NCBI GenBank assembly: GCA_934590355.1
Contig: CAKTOX010000015.1
Location: 1-41,794 of the forward strand
DNA length: 41,794 nucleotides
DNA from: an uncultured Oscillospiraceae bacterium
GTDB taxonomy: Bacteria; Bacillota; Clostridia; Oscillospirales; Oscillospiraceae
Direction of reading: 5' to 3'
A program made the translations under genes and the position numbers. The notes below the pieces were generated by a model, which made no database searches, had not been told where the DNA came from, and was given only the letters and a program-made list of their open reading frames with translations. Positions 39,368 through 41,794 of this stretch are shown here, one piece after another (position 1 is the first letter of the stretch; the number at the start of each line of letters is the position of its first letter).

Positions 39368-39556
39368 TTATAGACCGGGTGCCTGTGTGGACATTGCGGA
39401 CATTTTTCCTTTGTATATTTTTTTGACATCGGCAGTAGTGTACTGTGTTCCGTAAAATCTGTTTACTATCTGTCTTGTGATGCCCCAGCCCCACTTGTAC
39501 TCGTCAATATAACGCTTTATGCGCTTTACTATATCTTCCGGTTTCCATCTTTCCAT
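39368..39556 (-). CDS. Small hypothetical protein
   Basis: 62 residues, basic and rich in aromatic residues: WKPEDIVKRIKRYIDEYKWGWGI followed, after a short gap, by FYGTQYTTADVKKIYKG. It looks like a small all-helical, perhaps nucleic-acid-binding protein, but I recognise no family. GGAGG lies about 10 bases before the ATG. A longer in-frame ORF (to 39679) runs into the -35 box and is rejected. It has a strong promoter of its own and stands alone. Confidence 0.6.
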   Translation of the reverse strand: MERWKPEDIVKRIKRYIDEYKWGWGITRQIVNRFYGTQYTTADVKKIYKGKMSAMSTQAPGL

Positions 39557-39650
39557 TACCACATACCTCCAACACATTAGCCAATATATAGCACAAATTA
39601 TCAAACTATACAAGCGTTCTATGTCATTTTGCACAATCCTTAACGTTTTC

Positions 39651-39679
39651 TTTATACTAACACTGCGAAAAACTGTCAA
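39651..39679 (-). promoter_or_regulatory. Promoter of small hypothetical gene
   Basis: Minus strand TTGACA (39674-39679), 17-base spacer, TATAAA (39651-39656). The surrounding 422-base gap (39557-39978) holds no other gene that I can see; it contains this promoter, the right inverted repeat and the promoter/operator of the next gene. Confidence 0.7.
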
Positions 39680-39749
39680 AAGCAGAGCTTTGAGTACGAT
39701 AAACAGCGTTTACAGCTGCAATTAAGCCGGGCTTTGGAACATTGGCAGA

Positions 39750-39762
39750 GCGTAAGACTTGC
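39750..39762 (-). repeat. Right imperfect inverted repeat around small orphan gene
   Basis: GCGTAAGACTTGC, the inverted counterpart of GCAAAGTCTTACGC at 39340-39353. Confidence 0.4.
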
Positions 39763-39905
39763 CTTTACATAGCTGTCAAAATGCTTGTCCTAAAAACCGA
39801 AACCATCCGCTCAGGAACTGCGAGATTTAGAGTTCGCAGCCGTAATACCCCATAATACTTGTTTGATAATTCGCCTATACAAACGAAATATTTTTTAGAC
39901 ACCTC

Positions 39906-39960
39906 TTGCAAAACAAAAAGAAACATGATATAACATGACCGAAAGAACCAAAGTGGTCAT
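39906..39960 (+). promoter_or_regulatory. Promoter and operator-like dyad of TetR-methyltransferase cassette
   Basis: TTGCAA (39906-39911), 17 bases, TATAAC (39929-39934) with a TGA just before the -10 box. Directly downstream lies ATGACC-N14-GGTCAT (39935-39960) with a nested ACCA-AAG-TGGT, positioned for repression by the TetR protein encoded next. Confidence 0.65.
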
Positions 39961-39978
39961 ATTTAAGGAGGCGCGGTC

Positions 39979-40557
39979 TTGGCTTTTACCGATTACGAGA
40001 CCGAGCAGCTCCGCAAGGCGCTGCTGAAAGAAACGAGACATTGCGCGGTCACGCCGGGGATGAGGAAAACCTCCGTGGAACAGCTGACGAAGGCTGTCGG
40101 TATCGCAAAAGGCTCGTTCTATAAATTCTACGAATCCAAAGAAATGCTGTTTTTCGCGGTTTTGGAGGATATTCACTCCGAGCTTTACGGGGTAGCTGAT
40201 CGGGCGCTGAGCGAAGCTGACGGCTTACCGCCGTCGGAGCGTGCTGCAAGGGCGGTTCTCGCCGTCTGCCAACGGCTGTCCGATACCGGCGACATGGCTT
40301 TCATTGAAAGCGATGCGAAGCTGCTTTTGCAGAGACTGCCTGAGGACGTTAAAAACAACCATTATCACGACGGCGAAACACACATACGTCAGCTTCTTGA
40401 GAAGTATGAGCTTGAGCCAAAGCACGGCGCTTCATTTGCCGCCGCGACGGTGAGGGGGCTGATACTGACCGTTTCCCACAAGGAACAGATCGGTCGGCTG
40501 TACCCGCAGGTAATGGAAACGCTGGTGTGCGGTGCTTGCAGAGAGTTACTTGAATAA
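39979..40557 (+). CDS. TetR/AcrR-family transcriptional regulator
   Basis: 192 residues. HTH at about residues 31-51 (TSVEQLTKAVGIAKGSFYKFY), then a helical sensor domain. The start is TTG with AAGGAGG 9 bases upstream; no in-frame ATG fits the conserved N-terminus. An operator-like dyad overlaps its transcription start, so autorepression is likely. Two SAM methyltransferase genes follow on the same strand. Ligand unknown. Confidence 0.88.
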   Translation: MAFTDYETEQLRKALLKETRHCAVTPGMRKTSVEQLTKAVGIAKGSFYKFYESKEMLFFAVLEDIHSELYGVADRALSEADGLPPSERAARAVLAVCQRLSDTGDMAFIESDAKLLLQRLPEDVKNNHYHDGETHIRQLLEKYELEPKHGASFAAATVRGLILTVSHKEQIGRLYPQVMETLVCGACRELLE

Positions 40558-40565
40558 GCCGAAAG

Positions 40566-40585
40566 GCCGCAGAGATGCGGCTTTT
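40566..40585 (+). terminator. Hairpin after TetR gene
   Basis: GCCGCA/TGCGGC stem with a 4-base loop, then TTTT; a short, moderate terminator. Confidence 0.6.
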
Positions 40586-40597
40586 CCAAGGCGTCTT

Positions 40598-40615
40598 GGT
40601 TAGCCGAGGCTAACC
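40598..40615. promoter_or_regulatory. 18-bp palindrome upstream of methyltransferase genes
   Basis: GGTTAGCC-GA-GGCTAACC, a perfect inverted repeat 55 bases before the methyltransferase start. It could be an operator or a second mRNA hairpin; it differs from the dyad upstream of the TetR gene. Confidence 0.5.
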
Positions 40616-40669
40616 GCGTGGCGTATAGGTGTCAGTTAAATAACTCTAACAGTAAAGGGAATGACAGTG

Positions 40670-41287
40670 ATGCGAGAACACAATAATTTCTGGGACAGAA
40701 ATGCCGGCAGGTACGACCGCTTTATGCGAAAGGATCGGGCGGCGTATGAGGAGATGTATGAGCTGATCCGGCCGGTCGTGAAAGCCAAAACGGTGCTGGA
40801 GCTTGCCACCGGCACGGGGCTGGTCGCAAAGCACATCGTGAATGCGGCGGCGCACATCGAGGCAACGGACGCCTCTCCTGAGATGATCGTTGAAGCCAGA
40901 CGGGATAACCGCTCGGCAAAGCTGCACTTTTCCGTGCAGGATATGTTCCGCCTGCCCTATGCGGAGGAGTCCTTCGACGTGGTGATCGTGTCCAACGCAC
41001 TGCACATCGTGCCGCAGCCGGAGAAAGCCCTGCAAGAAATCAAGCGGGTTCTGAAAGATGATGGCGTGTTGATTGCGCCGACCTTCACCCACGCGGGGAA
41101 CTCATTTTCCGGCAAGGTCAAGGCATTTTTCATGAAGCTGGCAGGCTTCCCTCTCCACAGTAAGTGGACAAGCGAGGAATACCTGCGCTTCCTAAGGCAG
41201 AACGGCTGGACGGTGCGGAAAAGCGTTGTTCTGAAAGCGTCATTTCCGTTAACTTATACCGAATGTGTGAAATCGGAGGTACGATAA
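40670..41287 (+). CDS. Class I SAM-dependent methyltransferase
   Basis: 205 residues. Seen: motif I VLELATGTGLVAKHI (about 42-56), the acidic end of strand 2 in EATDASPEMI, FDVVIVSNALHIV, and post-motif ALQEIKRVLKDDGVLIAPT. The pattern is of the UbiE/Methyltransf_11 type; the substrate is not evident. The ATG at 40670 is about 10 bases after AAGGG; an in-frame ATG at 40661 is too close to that site. A second methyltransferase gene starts one base after the stop. Confidence 0.85.
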   Translation: MREHNNFWDRNAGRYDRFMRKDRAAYEEMYELIRPVVKAKTVLELATGTGLVAKHIVNAAAHIEATDASPEMIVEARRDNRSAKLHFSVQDMFRLPYAEESFDVVIVSNALHIVPQPEKALQEIKRVLKDDGVLIAPTFTHAGNSFSGKVKAFFMKLAGFPLHSKWTSEEYLRFLRQNGWTVRKSVVLKASFPLTYTECVKSEVR

Positions 41288-41288
41288 G

Positions 41289-41794
41289 ATGTCATTTTTT
41301 GAGAACACCCGCAAGCCTATAGGGCTTGGCGGAAAAATCATGGTCACCATGATGAATCTGGGTCACAGTCCCGTGGCGCGGTGGGGGCTTCGCTTTTTGG
41401 AGCTTACTCCGGACGCAAAGGTGCTTGACTGCGGCTGCGGCGGCGGTGCGAACATCAAGAGACTGCTGAAAAAATGTCCGCAGGGCATCGTGAAGGGCAT
41501 TGACTATTCCCCCGTCAGTGTGGAGAAATCCAAAAAGGTCAACGAGGCCGCCATCGCGGAGGGCCGCTGCACCGTTCTGCAAGGCAGCGTGGCGGATATG
41601 ATCTTTGCAGGCGACTGGTTCGATGCGGTAACGGCCTTTGAAACCGTCTATTTCTGGCCCGATCTGCCGCAGTGCTTCCGGGAGGTTTACCGGGTGCTGA
41701 AGCCCGGCGGGACATTACTCATCTGCAACGAAAGCAACGGCGATACGGACAAGGACAAGAAGTGGACGGAGATCATCGGCGGCATGACCATCTA
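41289..41794 (+). CDS. Class I SAM-dependent methyltransferase (3' end outside window)
   Basis: 168 codons are visible. It begins MSFFENTRKPIGLGG; motif I is VLDCGCGGGANIKRLL, then KGIDYSPVSVEKSKKVN and FDAVTAFETVYFWPDL, with REVYRVLKPGGTLLICNE as the post-motif. GGAGGTA lies in the end of the previous gene, one base of separation, so the two methyltransferases are co-translated. The sequence resembles a Methyltransf_11/25-type enzyme; the substrate is unknown. The C-terminus is not seen. Confidence 0.88.
   Translation, partial: MSFFENTRKPIGLGGKIMVTMMNLGHSPVARWGLRFLELTPDAKVLDCGCGGGANIKRLLKKCPQGIVKGIDYSPVSVEKSKKVNEAAIAEGRCTVLQGSVADMIFAGDWFDAVTAFETVYFWPDLPQCFREVYRVLKPGGTLLICNESNGDTDKDKKWTEIIGGMTI

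Overview
The window (41.8 kb) looks like a chromosomal segment of an anaerobic, spore-forming Firmicute, most likely a gut member of the Clostridia (Oscillospirales/Oscillospiraceae-like; the lineage is inferred from gene content, not demonstrated). Reasons: SpoIIID, SpoVAD and SpoVAE; S-layer-homology (SLH) surface proteins; a class B sortase; oxygen-sensitive 2-hydroxyacyl-CoA dehydratase genes; an acetate/4-hydroxybutyrate-type CoA-transferase; good Shine-Dalgarno sites and clear TTGACA/TATAAT-type promoters.

Layout. 1-1.7 kb: the promoter-proximal end of a 2-hydroxyacyl-CoA dehydratase operon (operon 1, cut by the window start), then a pyridoxamine kinase gene. 2.8-5.0 kb: a Pro/Asp-repeat surface protein with a C-terminal sorting signal, followed by its probable class B sortase. 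5.2-7.97 kb: a TetR regulator with a short-chain dehydrogenase, then a convergent phosphofructokinase. 8.0-11.9 kb: a PadR/DUF2812 pair divergent from an iron alcohol dehydrogenase and a PAP2 phosphatase. 11.95-17.8 kb: a membrane Ser/Thr kinase with Ig-like ectodomains, downstream of a large FtsX/MacB-like ABC exporter. 18.08-23.04 kb: tRNA-Gly(CCC), an RluA-type pseudouridine synthase, a CoA-transferase, DapF, and an ECF sigma factor with an RsgI-like anti-sigma factor.

23.09-26.05 kb and 30.67-33.95 kb hold two further dehydratase operons (2 and 3), on the same strand as operon 1. Each ends in a previously unlabelled ~55-residue membrane microprotein gene, and the two microproteins are clearly homologous. 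Between operons 2 and 3 lies a 1370-residue SLH-anchored protein with two complete 5'-nucleotidase modules; after operon 3 comes a 1058-residue SLH protein built of repeated Cys-x-x-Cys modules. 37.5-39.3 kb carries spoIIID-spoVAD-spoVAE. 39.3-41.8 kb looks like an accessory cassette: a small orphan gene between imperfect inverted repeats, a TetR regulator with an operator-like dyad, and two tandem SAM methyltransferases, the second cut by the window end.

How it may work together: the three dehydratase operons and the CoA-transferase fit fermentation of 2-hydroxy acids as CoA thioesters (inference). No activator ATPase (HgdC/FldI type), acyl-CoA dehydrogenase or electron-transfer flavoprotein is encoded here, so those would be supplied from elsewhere. 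The best candidate for something undescribed is the triplicated dehydratase system with its conserved microprotein and, in operon 3, a zinc-ribbon protein and a TGTGA-N6-TCACA palindrome just after the predicted transcription start.
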